Shown one piece after another: positions 44,001 through 52,014 of a DNA stretch of 64,000 nt. The notes below the pieces were generated by a model. The model was not told the DNA's origin. It searched no databases and saw only the letters and a program-made list of their open reading frames with translations. Source of the stretch: Oegoconia quadripuncta (lineage: Eukaryota > Arthropoda > Insecta > Lepidoptera > Autostichidae); the NCBI GenBank assembly GCA_949316235.1, contig OX438758.1:17309194-17373193 (forward strand), written 5' to 3'. The stretch's first letter is position 1; each line of letters starts with the position of its first letter. The translations under genes were made by a program, and so were the position numbers.

Positions 44001-47000
44001 CATTCATCCATATTTTCGCCAATTGTTAACCGAATTTGATGATTTATTTTTGTTTAATAGGATTAATCACCATGGTAGTTGAGATCTGATGATGCACTTC
44101 GGAGAAAGAGAATCGAAATCTTACTGAAGTCGGTTTCTTTGTCCATTTTTGGTGGTTCAATTATCATTTCAGTTATGTACGTATAATGCTCCTAAAAGGT
44201 TTCAGCTTCTTAACGCGTCAATGGCAAATACATTAAAATTCTTGAGGATCAAAATGCAGCTACGCATACGGCATTGTCTGTGGCGTCGTAGAGGTCCTGT
44301 AAAGTACAAGTAGGTTTCAGCTATGGCCTTGCCTAAAAATCTTATATTAAACTAAAATAACTCAAGATCAATCGGCTATTAAATAAAATTATTTGGCTAG
44401 CTAAATAATACTCACATTCCTAATAATTGAAGAGGAAAAGTTCACAAAGGGATGAATCGAGCACGTAAATATTTTACGAAAACATACGAGTATAGTAAAT
44501 GTCTGGTCGTTAACCTTAAAGAGATTCTTGTGTTGGGATGAATATTTTTGCTTCAGCATTTGTAGCTATATTTTTTATTTTGCGGAAAAAAGGGATATAT
44601 TACTCTTTACATTGCAAGGGAACGTGCTTACGTCCATGGATGAATATCATCCAAATATCATAATGTGTATTACTGATGATATTCAAAAATAATCCGGTCC
44701 AAAAATTTATTTCATATTTTGTATAGTAACTTACAAAATCTCATTATAGAGAGATAGATTATACTTACGAGTATATAGATTATTCTGGTAATTGGAACAA
44801 TCTAACCTAACTAATATTATAAATGCAAAAGTTTGGATGAAAAGATTTGGATGATATTTGATATACAGGTAGAGCATACTCTGGATTAAGACAGGATATT
44901 TTTTATCCCGATAAAGTAAGTAGTTCCCACGGGATAAACAAATTTCCGCGATAAAGTTATTCCACGCAGGCAAAGCCGTGGACGCGGGAAGTTGAATTCG
45001 CTATTTGTTTTCGGTTAGCGTCAAGCAATGTCCGGCGCGGTCAGTCCTTAGATGGGTGACCGCTATTTGTCCGTTGTTTTCAATTAAGCCAAGTCGGGAG
45101 TTACAAGGGCGGCTAAAACACTGACTGTGAGGTGGCTACTAGTCTGACACAAAACTAATGTAGCCCATATAATTTAGGCAACGAATAATTTGTGGATGGA
45201 AAAGACGAAAGTAGAAAGTTTGACTTAGGAACTTTGTTTGGACTAGTTAGGAGATAAACATACTAAAAGTCAAGTTTTTTGGTTTTTTGCTTATATCTCG
45301 AAAACGATGCGTCGTACGAAATTTTGTTGTACTACATAATGAAACCTGATAAAATTCTCTACATCTTTGGCATTTACACTTTTTATCTATCTCCAATCGT
45401 TGCCTAGATATGGCTCCGAAAAACGACCGATTTTCAAAAATGTGCTCTACGCTCTTACGTTTTCTGTCACACTCGTACATTGCTTCATAACTTTTTTCAG
45501 TTGCGATCGTAGATTTCAGGATACAATATCTAATTAAAAAAATGTTCCTCCTATCCATATATGATGTGACGACCGATTGGTGTAGTGGGTAGTTTCCCTA
45601 TCTGCGAAACCAACGGTTGCGGGTTCAAATCCCGCGAGGGGTAAATGTTTGTGTGATGAATACGAACATTTATTCCCGAGTCTTGGATGTTTATATAAAT
45701 ATTTATGTATATTTATCCGTTATCTAGTATCCATAGCACAAGCTTTGCTTAGTTTGGGACTAGAAGATTGGTGTAAGTGTCCGAAATATTTATTTATTAT
45801 TTATTTATTTATATATATCATCATCAGCCTGGAAACATCCCACGCATACAGGGATATAGGCCTTCCCTCGTATATGAGGGAGTATAGCTCATAGTCCACC
45901 ACCCTAGCCCAATTGGAGACTTCACATGCCTTTGAATTTTTATTTCTCAAGCATGTAGGTTTCCTCACTCATTGACCACGCTATTACCCTAGTGATAAGA
46001 GGTTGTGTAAGACTGATTTCATACAAAAGATAAAATGCTAACGAATGCCAAGCGTTTCAGCGAAATACTTGCCAACCCCGTCTCCCCAGAGACGTATCGG
46101 TCTATTCGAAATATCCTTGTTAGTACAATGCTTGTCGAAACAAATACCTATTTTGTCAATAGCACGAAAATGACGTACGTCAGGCTGACCGGGCCTATTA
46201 GCCCTATCATCAAGAATTTTCTTTGTATGGCGACCCTGCCAAAACAAACAATTTTGCAGCTTGTATATACCATCACAGCAGCGGCATAAAACACTGACTA
46301 TCTGACTCAAATCCACCAATCCACACTAGACCTGTATGGTGGATTATCTCCCAGTGAGACGAGGCTGTGCCCCATCAGTGGGGACGTGTAAGCCTATTGA
46401 TATACGAAAAGAAAGCATCCGAGAAGAAAGAAAAGAATGCGTATCCAGTTAACCATTAAAAAAAAAAAAAGCAGTATTACGAACATCGAAAAATTATGAC
46501 AATATTGAACTATTTAAAATAAGATGAGAAGTTAGGATAAAACATTACCCTCCTTCCTTGGGCAGTCGAGTAAAAATGTTGTCTACTGACTCTTCTAAAA
46601 ATTACCTAGCCTACAGATTTTCTTATGGACTGTAAGCCTTGTTGACATCGCTACAACTTAACTTCCTATTGCAGAAGCGTCCCGGCCCAATCAGAATCTA
46701 CGTTGGCTTCGCAACAGGCCGACTCCTGCTCTCATCGGCCGGCTTCGTTTACCTCATCACGACAGCCAACGCCAATACACATACCATCATCTCTCACAGT
46801 GCTGATATTGGTAAGTTTAAAGATAGTAATATAAATAAATATTCATGGACTAACAGCGCCATCTAATTTTGTATTAAGCAACTAGACTAGTATTATGGAT
46901 ACCAAATACTACATACGGATACTAGTTGTTTTTTGGAAATGTACGTAAGTATACCCACTTATTACAAATGGAAACATACATAACTTGGGTACCTACACAT

Positions 47001-50000
47001 GCCCGTATTCATCATAACACATAAAGAACCGGGATTCGAACCTGTGACTTCTAGCGCGACATAAATTCTGTCAACATATATTCCCTCCGGGCTGATGACA
47101 ACTTTATTATTATTATTAAATTCTTTATTGCACACATAACTTTATGAAATAACAACTTTCTAAATTGACAAATTCTTAAAATAACTATGACAAAACACTT
47201 TGTATAATAATAACTTCCAAAAAATTTCAATTAAAACTAAATTTTAGAAGAACAAACAGGAGAATTGCGCGTAGGTTATCTAAATCACTAAGATGTAAAC
47301 ATGTAAAAAAATATATTACATTATGTAACTTGCGTGTTAATGACGGAAAAATACACGACAAACTGGAACGATATCAGCTAAAGTTAAATTGAAAGTATAA
47401 TAGGTACTGCCAAAGGGAATACAATATCACATGGTAATATGAATTTTAATAAAAAAATATTATAACAAATTTAAAAAATTGGGACTCCGAGGCATAGTTC
47501 CCGCAACGTTGAGTGAGGAAACTACTAGGACTAGACTTCGAAATATTTTTTAAAAATTGCAAAGCGCCTTGGCCCCGTCGACTTGAAGTTAGGACCGCTA
47601 CAAAAATGTATTAGGAACCGATATCGCTGTTACTACCGAATTTTGAATTTAATATAAGTACTTACGAATTATATACCTACTGTATAATAAAAAGACGGGT
47701 TTAGAGAAGTTGGCACGATACACAGAATAATATTTTAGATGGAAAATTGCTTCATTCTAAACTAATCTGCATTTCATACATTGCAGACAACGTTGTCTTC
47801 TTTCAAGCAATTTGCATCTATTCAAGTCTATTGTTTTGTGACTAGAATCTTGTTTCCACAAGTAAAACATAGCTCTAAGGAGATAAAGTTGGACGTATTA
47901 AAGTGTTTTTAAATTCGTATAAAAACGACGGGTATCATGTATTTGACGGCGTTGTGTGTCCTAGGTATATAATATAAGACTTAAAGAGGGGGCAGGTTGT
48001 TAGCCAAGTTTGGTAAAAATCGATTAAGCCGTTTCGAAGATATAGCATTCAGCAAAGTGTGTTTTCGGTGACATGAGTCTTTCAAGGGTTTTCTAAATTT
48101 TAAAGCTATTTAGGTATCATTTATAATTATTAGCTTTCAGACTTTTCAAGTGCAGGCCAGAGCGATGTTTTTGCTTTATGCTGTATTTAAAAAAAAAACT
48201 TAATATATCCAATGACAACCAATGGACGGAATAAGCCCTCTTAAAGACTAAATTAGTGGGCAGGTTCTTAGTCATGTTTGATAAAAATCAGTTAAGCCGT
48301 ATCGATCTTTATAACCGCCTCCGTGGCTCAATGTAAACAACACAGGTTTACGAATCGGGAGTCGTGGATTCGATCCTCAGCGGGGTACATGTTTAGTACT
48401 CGGTTTGGTGTGTGGTAGATATTTTAAAATGTCCGCCTGGTTAGCTACCACCATTTTATCGAAGTCTGCCGCCAAACTTACTTAACATCAGGGGGTCTAC
48501 TCTCTAACGAAAATATTTTTCTTTTGCAGTTTCATGTATCAATTATAAACCAATCGTCATTATTTTACGTTTGTTGTATATATAGGTGGACATCACAAGT
48601 TAGTACGGGACGCAAGGATCGCCTGAAGTTATGCAAATAAAGGATTCTTAGCAAAAGAAAAAGTCCGAAGTTACGGCCGTCCGAAGCTATTTTCGTTACA
48701 GAGTAGACCCCCAGGTGTGATTGAGGTCATGTGCTAACCCGCTGTGCAAAACAAAATCGAAGACAACAAAGTTTTCTAGTATTATCTGTGACCTCATAGT
48801 CTTTCGAGAGTTTCCTAAATTTTTAATTGATTAAACTCGGGGAAGAATTCTTAGCCATGTTTGATGAAAATCGGTTAACCCATTTCGACGATATTTAGCT
48901 TATAACATATTGATTAATAAAATGTTTAGTTTTCTTTTTGAAATTGAATAATAATATTTCATAAACGAAATCCAGAGTGCTTTAAAAAATAATTTGAGTA
49001 AGTTTATCTCACTCGTGAGCGATGTTATCACCTGACGATTGGCTATTAAATTTTTGTCCAGTTATGAAATATGTCCACTGAATCCAACCAATCGTAAATC
49101 TGTCCAGTTTTACTACAAATACATCAAATTGCGAATCTGTGTCGTTGAGTGTCTGTTTATTTGCCAGTTACAATTAAGTCTGCCTTTCAAGGTCTGCCCT
49201 TAGCCTGGGTTGCTTAATTTTATTATCGGTCTTGCAACCACGCGGTCACCGAACCGGGTCTACTTACCTTTGTTGGGTTTTACTTTTTACTTTATTTAGA
49301 AAACCAACAGCTGTGCAATTTGTATGTGCAACATGGGTATTTAATTTAAGGCAATCATAGGTTACTTAGTCAATGATGTGAAACGAAAAACTTGTGTTAT
49401 GCTACTAAGAATAGTAGAAGAACACTAAATTGTGATAGGGATGTCAAACAAATCAAAAATGCTTTATTTTGTAGGTACACAGGGTACACTTAAAATAGTC
49501 AGATTTCGCATTTTTAAAGCTACTGCTTGTTCAAAAGGCAATTTCCTCCTGAGAAGAACAAGCAAGAAACTCGAGAGGTTGCTCTTTAAAAAAAAAAGGT
49601 TTTTATATTACAAAATTATTAATTATTATTTTATATTATAATACTTCATTATTAACTGTGAAATAGCCTGGTTATGCGAACGGGCTGGTTATGTCCATGA
49701 ATGTTTATCATCTAAATAATCTGATATTTTATAATATTGGCGATGGGCGATATTTATCTACGGGCGATGCCATTGTACAAAATATCGATATTTAAATAAC
49801 GATAGTGGCATCACCAAAACATCGAAGTATCGGATATTGAAATAACAGACTTATCAATGGCCCCATTGTTTTTGACAATATTTTAATTTATTCTTTTGTT
49901 TTTTTTTTTATTTTTCTGTGTATTTAATTTCAATTTATTCATGCTATTATAAGGTTACTAGTAAACCCCTCGAGTTTGGATCATTGTGATTCGTTTTGAT

Positions 50001-51424
50001 GAGTGCAATATATATTGCACTAAGTGTCGACAATCTGATGATGGAGCCAGGTGGTGAATGTGAACTATAGTATCATTTAGAACTATAGTTATTACTCAAA
50101 ACTATACCATGTCACGACAGTATCGCGAAGGTAAACAGAGGTGTCATCATCAAAGTGTCCATTACTTTGATCACTATTTGGATGAGATGCTAAAGCTATT
50201 GTGTTACGTCTACGTATTGTGCTCCATCAATGGAATAGACCTTGGATTGTAGTTTGCGATTACGCGGCACATCCCATTGCGATTAGCCAGGTACAGTCGC
50301 AGGCATATAAGCAAATAATATAATATATGTTAATAGCATTGTTGTGTTCCGGTTGTCAGAGATAAGATAGCCAGTCCCCCAAATGTGTTGGGGTGTCCGG
50401 GTCAGTACGCTTCCACCCTCGACCTCATCTTCACTTAACATCAGGTGTGATTGAGGTCAAGTACCAACCCGTTTAGCATAAAAAACAAAAACAAAATAGC
50501 AAAACGTGCAGCCCGTACCTACCACAAAAATTTCCCTTCGATCTCTAAAAAACTCACCGTTTTGCGTTCGAAAGCTGAATTCGGTACCACGTCTTCTTCT
50601 TTTCGTGTCGGTGGTGGGTACCAGTAAAGGTGTTATATTTTTGGAGCCCAGTAATTAGTCACGTGAATAGCATTGTCAGCAGTGGCGGAAGGTATTCATT
50701 TCGACACTCGCACTTTATGACCATTAAACAATTCATCCACTGGATATTTTGTCACGTTGACGACTCAGTCCCCGAATGATTCCACATAATTAAATTAAAT
50801 ACATAATCAAAAGTTGAAGAAAATATCACTTCCAAATAAATTTCGCATTATGGGAACTGATGAATCCCGCCAGTCGAATATCAATCACCGGCCGGCGAGA
50901 GTGTCGATGATCGTTATGAAAAAAAAAATTAAAGTATCTATGCCAATACCTTCTATTTCACTTACCTAATGTGCCCTATTGTTTTCCTTACGGTAAAAAA
51001 ACTCATCCGGTATACTTCGACTTAGTATAATAAACTGAGACCGTGATATGTTGAATATAAGTATGGATAAATATTTCGGCTACTTACAGTAATTCTCTAG
51101 TTCGAAACTAAGCAAAGCGTATGGATAAACATAACATAAAGTCGTACGATTTTTCACACAAGCATACCCCTAACGGGATTCGAAATTGCAACCGTTGTTT
51201 TCAAAGGCAGGGTCACTACACCACATAAAATAGTAGTCTAATTATTAGTGCTAATGATATTAATTTTTTTTACAGGTCTAGCAGCCTACTTCATCCTGGT
51301 CTACTACATCTATGCCGTACAATTGGAAACTGAAGTGAACCTGGACAGACCAGAAATTGCTACCAGCGACATCTCCTTCATATACCCAACCAAAGTGGAC
51401 AAGCAAACCTTGGTTATCGCGTAA
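29048..51424 (+). CDS. Spliced host gene: four-pass membrane protein (213 aa)
   Basis: Five exons with GT/AG borders and matching phases (2, 0, 0, 1) give 213 residues from 642 coding bases. The N-terminal tail is followed by TKCCFCIPLRTG (19-30), a Cys-rich juxtamembrane motif seen in insect four-pass proteins of the LAPTM-like type. Membrane segments lie at about 31-57, 92-117, 127-149 and 164-180. The large loop 60-91 (acidic, with FDHFDNDRPLE) is probably outside and the tail 181-213 inside. There is no signal peptide; TM1 likely acts as anchor. The exons are GC-richer than the introns and no stop occurs in any, which argues for selection. Translation could start at 29048 or at the in-frame Met 8 (37741). 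Function unknown; the LAPTM-like resemblance is recall, not a search. Confidence 0.85.
29167..29174. promoter_or_regulatory. Palindromic CRE-like site in intron 1
   Basis: TGACGTCA, the consensus for CREB/ATF-type bZIP factors, 100 bases after exon 1. A second half-like site TTACGTCAT lies at about 28880. It may be chance. Confidence 0.3.
29684..29907 (-). repeat. SINE-A copy, 3' part
   Basis: The minus strand runs from the TTTGGTTGATGGTAGGGCAT region to the end AAGTACCAATCCGTTGTGCA, preceded on this strand by a T-run. The head is missing, and so are about 20 bases around the 'gctgtttggcggc' segment. Confidence 0.8.
30505..30720 (-). repeat. Repeat D copy
   Basis: ATTTTGTGGGCGCCATGTTG and AGGGATCAAGACGAATCAAA through CGGTCCAGCCGTTTACAGG to TTTTTGGGGCTATCGGGTAA; inverse of 41765-41985. 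Confidence 0.75.
30925..31232 (-). repeat. SINE-C, near-full copy
   Basis: On the minus strand the head is a tRNA-like unit: ATCGGTGGCTCAGCGGTTAA (A box) and GGTCCGGGTTCGATTCCCAG (B box). It is followed by ATTTAATTTAATTATGTGCA and a long body ending CCCACATTATACGAGGGAAG and ATGATGATAAT. It is a third SINE family in this window, distinct from A and B in head and body. Confidence 0.8.
31492..31774. mobile_element. MITE dimer with a large central palindrome
   Basis: The outer ends CATTGGTGTCCATTCGG and CCGAATCGACACCAATG are inverted. Inside are two copies of a unit bounded by AAACCAGTTTTGGA and AAAACTGGTTTTAG, each with GAAAGAGACAGTACTACT. They are joined by a 28-base-arm palindrome centred near 31614 (GTTTAGTTGGTGTAC). 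It is best read as two copies of one palindromic MITE side by side. Confidence 0.65.
31938..32075 (-). repeat. Repeat D fragment
   Basis: AAAAACCCGACAGCATTATT through ACACTCTGGGGAACAAAACT to CACTTCAAAATC. It ends directly at a repeat R copy. Confidence 0.6.
32072..32225 (+). repeat. Repeat R copy
   Basis: CTAGCTTTCCGTCCGCGGCT through CATCGGGATAAAAAGTCTAT to CTCCAAATCCGTTAAG. Confidence 0.7.
32228..32345 (+). pseudogene. RTE-like LINE C-terminal relic
   Basis: The plus strand reads DDLMKVAGSRWM, a stop, then SCRSV and ...AYARLGTA-type text. This is the conserved 'DD..K.aG..W...A.DR..W...eAY' tail of RTE-like reverse transcriptases, with stops and frameshifts. Confidence 0.65.
32421..32765 (-). 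repeat. SINE-A, near-full copy
   Basis: On the minus strand the head AACCGCCTCCGTGGCTCAAT (A box) and GGTCGCTGGTTCGATCCCCA (B box) lead into the complete body, ending in an A-run (T 32421-32430). It is one of the better copies. Confidence 0.9.
33507..33825 (+). repeat. SINE-A, near-full copy
   Basis: Head AACCGCCTCCGTGGCTCAAT at 33507, GGTCGCGGGTTAGATCCCCA at 33557 (one substitution in the B box), full body to AAGTACCAAACCGTTG. Instead of an A-tail it runs straight into an inverted SINE-A head. Confidence 0.9.
33825..33890 (-). repeat. Inverted SINE-A head joined to a SINE-A 3' end
   Basis: On the minus strand this is only the tRNA-like head, from CCGCCTCAGTGGCTCAATGT to GGGTTCGATCCCG. The junction with the preceding plus copy is seamless at the CGTTG of the tail. 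Confidence 0.85.
34440..34530 (-). pseudogene. RTE-like LINE fragment
   Basis: CATCAGCTCTTCGATCTAAG and GCCCTGCCCACTGCCA are the inverse of the WAGH-IAR coding block seen at 25990-26030. Confidence 0.6.
34726..35080 (+). repeat. SINE-A, best full-length copy
   Basis: Head 34726-34800 with A box TGGCTCAATGTA and B box GGTTCGATCCCC, body with TGTCCGCCTGGCTAGCTACC, CAGAGATAAGATAGCCAGTC and CCGGGTCAGTACGCTTCCA, then GTTATGCATA and 21 A. The tail length suggests a fairly recent insertion. It serves as the reference copy for the family here. Confidence 0.95.
35285..35425 (-). repeat. SINE-B body fragment
   Basis: CACACAGCGCCATCTAGCTC, AGCAACTATAGGCTTGTATT and GATGGTTGATAAACTACACA on the plus strand are the inverse of the SINE-B body. 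Confidence 0.75.
36004..36370 (+). pseudogene. RTE-like LINE reverse-transcriptase C-terminus, broken
   Basis: The plus strand opens KCVLPVMTYGMETWSLTMGL, then IRRLKVIQRTKERAML, the 'vLPvmtYGsEtWslt...l.vaqR.mERaml' block of RTE-like elements. After loss of frame come RKVLE-like and RPRTGRRS text (36200-36230), a TKPTIW remnant of the W-x-D-D motif, and EEAFDKQWTSFG at about 36326-36360. The 5' portion (EN, RT palm) is missing. At least two frameshifts and stops make this dead. Confidence 0.8.
36421..36660. other. GC-rich patch of unknown origin
   Basis: Markedly GC-richer than its surroundings, with GGGCCGGGCAGGCAGGGCAG. No coding pattern or match elsewhere in the window. It may be a fragment of a GC-rich retroelement. 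Confidence 0.35.
37339..37470 (+). repeat. LINE tail, family T1
   Basis: Reads FPESYNFGIFKSRLNRHLVR-like codons then TTTCCATCAGGTGAGATTGT; same family as 1121-1260, diverged. It lies about 270 bases before exon 2. Confidence 0.7.
37740..37836 (+). CDS. Four-pass gene exon 2
   Basis: Acceptor TTTATTTCCAG at 37739, donor TTG|GTGAGTAT. It encodes MSSSSRTEPLFTKCCFCIPL through ILGYLNL: the Cys-rich juxtamembrane motif and the start of the first membrane segment. It contains the alternative in-frame start (ATG 37741). Confidence 0.9.
38743..38982 (+). CDS. Four-pass gene exon 3
   Basis: Acceptor CTCTATTCCAG, donor AAG|GTAAGAAA; exactly 80 codons, phase 0 at both ends. It encodes the rest of TM1 (VFNTFHTLALLTLTTYIGIS), the acidic external loop and TM2 (IGILLMVVLCANMAWLMINV...). 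It is strongly biased to C/G third positions, unlike the flanking introns. Confidence 0.92.
39032..39136 (+). repeat. SINE-A 3' fragment next to exon 3
   Basis: GTTTTCGGGTCAGTACGCTT through CACTTAACATCAGGTGTGAT to GTTGTGCATATAAAAAAAAG, starting 50 bases after the exon 3 donor. Confidence 0.8.
40120..40545 (+). pseudogene. LINE C-terminal relic, family T2, with 3' UTR
   Basis: The plus strand encodes FNNVPVDMQHFPLNKFKDTI, then KQKLINKTYYKISDYLDDNH before stop. This is the common C-terminal end of a lepidopteran LINE reverse transcriptase ('lp...FK...k..L..kaYY.i.dyl.d...W'). The 3' UTR runs to AATAAAGCATTTTTGACTTT with a TTTGAC repeat end. Other copies: 49449-49745 (-), 54336-54540 (-), 16559-16743 (-). 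Confidence 0.8.
40549..40740. repeat. Dispersed repeat shared with 10185-10300
   Basis: CACTTGGACGAAATATACAA, CGCGCGCGACATACGATGTC and CGGTATCTATACGAAC; only the first 70 bases are shared. Confidence 0.5.
40808..41220. other. SINE-A tail fragment and unassigned DNA
   Basis: 40815-40860 keeps AGATGTGATTGGGATCAAGC and AACCCGTTGTCCATAAGAA, the end of SINE-A. The rest shows no gene. Confidence 0.5.
41222..41445 (+). repeat. Repeat R copy
   Basis: CTGTCCGCCCGCGGATTCGC through GTATCCTATGTCTTAATCCT and CCAAATCCGTTCATCCGTTT to a run of AAACA units. Confidence 0.75.
41575..41760 (+). repeat. 5S-rRNA-derived SINE relic, copy 1
   Basis: 41588-41630 (GAGCAATGTCTGGCGTGGCT, CTGGGATGGGTGACCACTGG) matches the 3' half of eukaryotic 5S rRNA, including the GGATGGGTGACC of the internal control region. 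It is followed by a body (TGCTTCCGTACTTCGGAGG, ACTGACCGTACCAGACATAG). The second copy at 45000-45165 has the same 5S part and a related body. The 5' half of 5S is missing here. Confidence 0.7.
41765..41985 (+). repeat. Repeat D, best copy
   Basis: Starts TTTTTACCCGACTGCCCAAG, contains AGGGTAATGTTTTTCGAGTA, TTAGATTCGTCTTGATACCC and ATCCAACATGGCGTCAGCAA, and ends ATGCTGTCGAGTTTCTTG. Other copies are at 25130, 30505, 31938, 18115 and 46540. No coding capacity. Confidence 0.75.
42000..44800. other. Long stretch without a recognised gene (intron 3)
   Basis: Several 60-80-codon frames lack domains. ATTATAATTTTTGCCATTGA followed by TCGAAAAG is repeated near 42590 and 43219. 44060-44170 (CTGATGATGCACTTCGGAG) resembles 31395-31480. 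44220-44330 (CTTCTTAACGCGTCAATGGC) is the inverse of text near 30400. Confidence 0.45.
44807..44996 (-). repeat. Repeat R copy
   Basis: TAATATTATAAATGCAAAAG (3' end) through ATCCCGATAAAGTAAGTAGT to GGCAAAGCCGTGGACGCGGG. Confidence 0.75.
45000..45165 (+). repeat. 5S-rRNA-derived SINE relic, copy 2
   Basis: 45021-45062, TCAAGCAATGTCCGGCGCGG then TCAGTCCTTAGATGGGTGAC, is a close match to 5S rRNA positions from the 'AAGCAACGTCGGG..CGGTCAGTACTTGGATGGGTGACC' stretch. The body TTCAATTAAGCCAAGTCGGG and ACTGACTGTGAGGTGGCTAC continues, and is matched in inverse at 63570-63670. Confidence 0.8.
45568..45810 (+). repeat. SINE-B copy with tRNA-like head
   Basis: GACGACCGATTGGTGTAGTG (A box) and GGTTGCGGGTTCAAATCCCG (B box), body TATCCGTTATCTAGTATCCA, ending in an ATTTATT run. 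It is a subfamily partner of 2246-2480. Confidence 0.85.
45815..45972 (-). repeat. SINE-C, partial
   Basis: GGGATATAGGCCTTCCCTCG, GTCCACCACCCTAGCCC and GTAGGTTTCCTCAC match 30940-31085 in the same orientation. The head is missing. Confidence 0.75.
46035..46400. other. Unassigned stretch with a SINE-C-like fragment
   Basis: Overlapping frames on both strands (84 and 93 codons) have no recognised domain. 46310-46395 (CACACTAGACCTGTATGGTG, CCCATCAGTGGGGACG) resembles the opposite strand of the SINE-C body. Confidence 0.35.
46675..46810 (+). CDS. Four-pass gene exon 4
   Basis: Acceptor CTTCCTATTGCAG, donor GATATTG|GTAAGTTT; 136 bases, phase 0 in and phase 1 out. It encodes the loop KRPGPIR and TM3 (YVGFATGRLLLSSAGFVYLI), then a luminal/external stretch to DIG. 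Codon bias is as in exon 3. Confidence 0.92.
46830..47060 (-). repeat. SINE-B copy 20 bases after exon 4
   Basis: TAACAGCGCCATCTAATTTT, AGCAACTAGACTAG and CCGTATTCATCATAACACAT; B box inverse GGGATTCGAACCTGTGAC at 47032. It starts just after the splice donor. Confidence 0.8.
47090..48310. other. Intron 4 DNA: LINE tail and unassigned repeat
   Basis: 47095-47300 looks like the inverse of a LINE 3' UTR (TTATTATTATTATTAAATTC and TTTATTGCACAC). 48000-48060 (AGCCAAGTTTGGTAAAAATC then GATTAAGCCGTTTCGAAG) recurs near 48260, 48850 and, inverted, 56690. This defines a small dispersed family. No gene. Confidence 0.45.
48313..48756 (+). repeat. SINE-A copy split by a MITE
   Basis: Head 48313-48395 (AACCGCCTCCGTGGCTCAAT), body to ACTTAACATCAG at 48491, then resumption at CAGGTGTGATTGAGG (48712) to the tail. 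Removing 48492-48714 restores the family sequence at the junction. A part of the body after the 'gccgccaaac' segment is also deleted. Confidence 0.85.
48492..48711. mobile_element. 220-bp MITE with CAG target duplication
   Basis: Ends GGGGTCTACTCT(C)TAACGA and the inverse TCGTTACAGAGTAGACCCC; about 25-base inverted repeats with one mismatch. CAG is present on each side (48489-48491, 48712-48714) and once in intact SINE-A copies. A 3-bp duplication fits PIF/Harbinger-like or CACTA elements. There are no coding remains. Confidence 0.85.
49449..49745 (-). repeat. LINE tail, family T2
   Basis: AATCAAAAATGCTTTATTTT, AAGAACAAGCAAGAAACTCG and CATGAATGTTTATCATC on the plus strand are the inverse of 40230-40545. 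The 69-codon frame over it is a shadow. Confidence 0.75.
49746..50326. other. Unassigned intron DNA
   Basis: Contains GCGATGGGCGATATTTATC with several TATCGATA-like sites (about 49743-49840). 50030-50080 (CTGATGATGGAGCCAGGTGG) recalls 39628-39660. No gene. Confidence 0.4.
50327..50490 (+). repeat. SINE-A 3' fragment
   Basis: TTAATAGCATTGTTGTGTTC to GTACCAACCCGTTTAGCATA and an A-rich tail. Confidence 0.85.
51062..51230 (-). repeat. SINE-B fragment just before exon 5
   Basis: AAATATTTCGGCTACTTACA, TTCGAAACTAAGCAAAGCGT, then the inverse B box ACGGGATTCGAAATTGCAAC; it ends about 45 bases before the acceptor of exon 5. Confidence 0.7.
51276..51424 (+). CDS. Four-pass gene exon 5, with stop
   Basis: Acceptor TTAATTTTTTTTACAG, completes the Gly codon from exon 4, encodes TM4 (LAAYFILVYYIYAVQL) and a 33-residue cytoplasmic tail ending KQTLVIA, then TAA at 51422-51424. 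Confidence 0.92.
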
Positions 51425-51721
51425 TGTTACAGGAACTGAAAGTGAGAATAATTTGAGGATAGGAAAAGAACGATCAATATCACTATTTCAACTGTACATT
51501 ATCAGATAGAATGCTAGTACTCAAATCCCAACCATTAATGGTAAAGCATAGAAACTATATTTCATTAAAAAATGTAACAGCTTGGCCACGACCTTACGCG
51601 ACTAGCTGCGCGACGTCGCTGTCTAACGTGACGAGCGCTCAGTGAATGTTAAAAAAACTCGTTCGCTCGCTCGACTACATTTATAAGAACTTTAGCGATA
51701 TCAGTTTTCTTGTATTTCAGT

Positions 51722-51727
51722 AATAAA
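51722..51727 (+). terminator. Candidate polyadenylation signal
   Basis: AATAAA about 300 bases after the stop codon, giving a plausible 3' UTR. The small frame at 51755-52009 downstream has no recognised domain. Confidence 0.45.
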
Positions 51728-52014
51728 AATTAAAGATGCTAGGGTCTAATTTGCGTGAAAAAATATCGCTTAATTTTTTACACGTGTAACCAAACTACAG
51801 ATTTTATAAAACTGGTTACTATTTTCCCCGGTAACCACAGAATTAACGCCTTAACGTCCAATTTTTATAACACGTTCAATACGAAAAACGTCCTAAAGAC
51901 CAAAGAACAAGTCCTAAAAAATGGTTACATTCGGATGAAAAACTGTTTGGATAAATTAAAGGCAAACAATAGTGACCAGTTTTTACACTTCGGACGCTTC
52001 TCAGACTGAACATT

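Noticed and set aside
51755..52009. 84-codon plus ORF after the host gene
   Set aside because: Follows the polyadenylation signal and runs into a LINE tail. No domain and no codon bias like the host exons.
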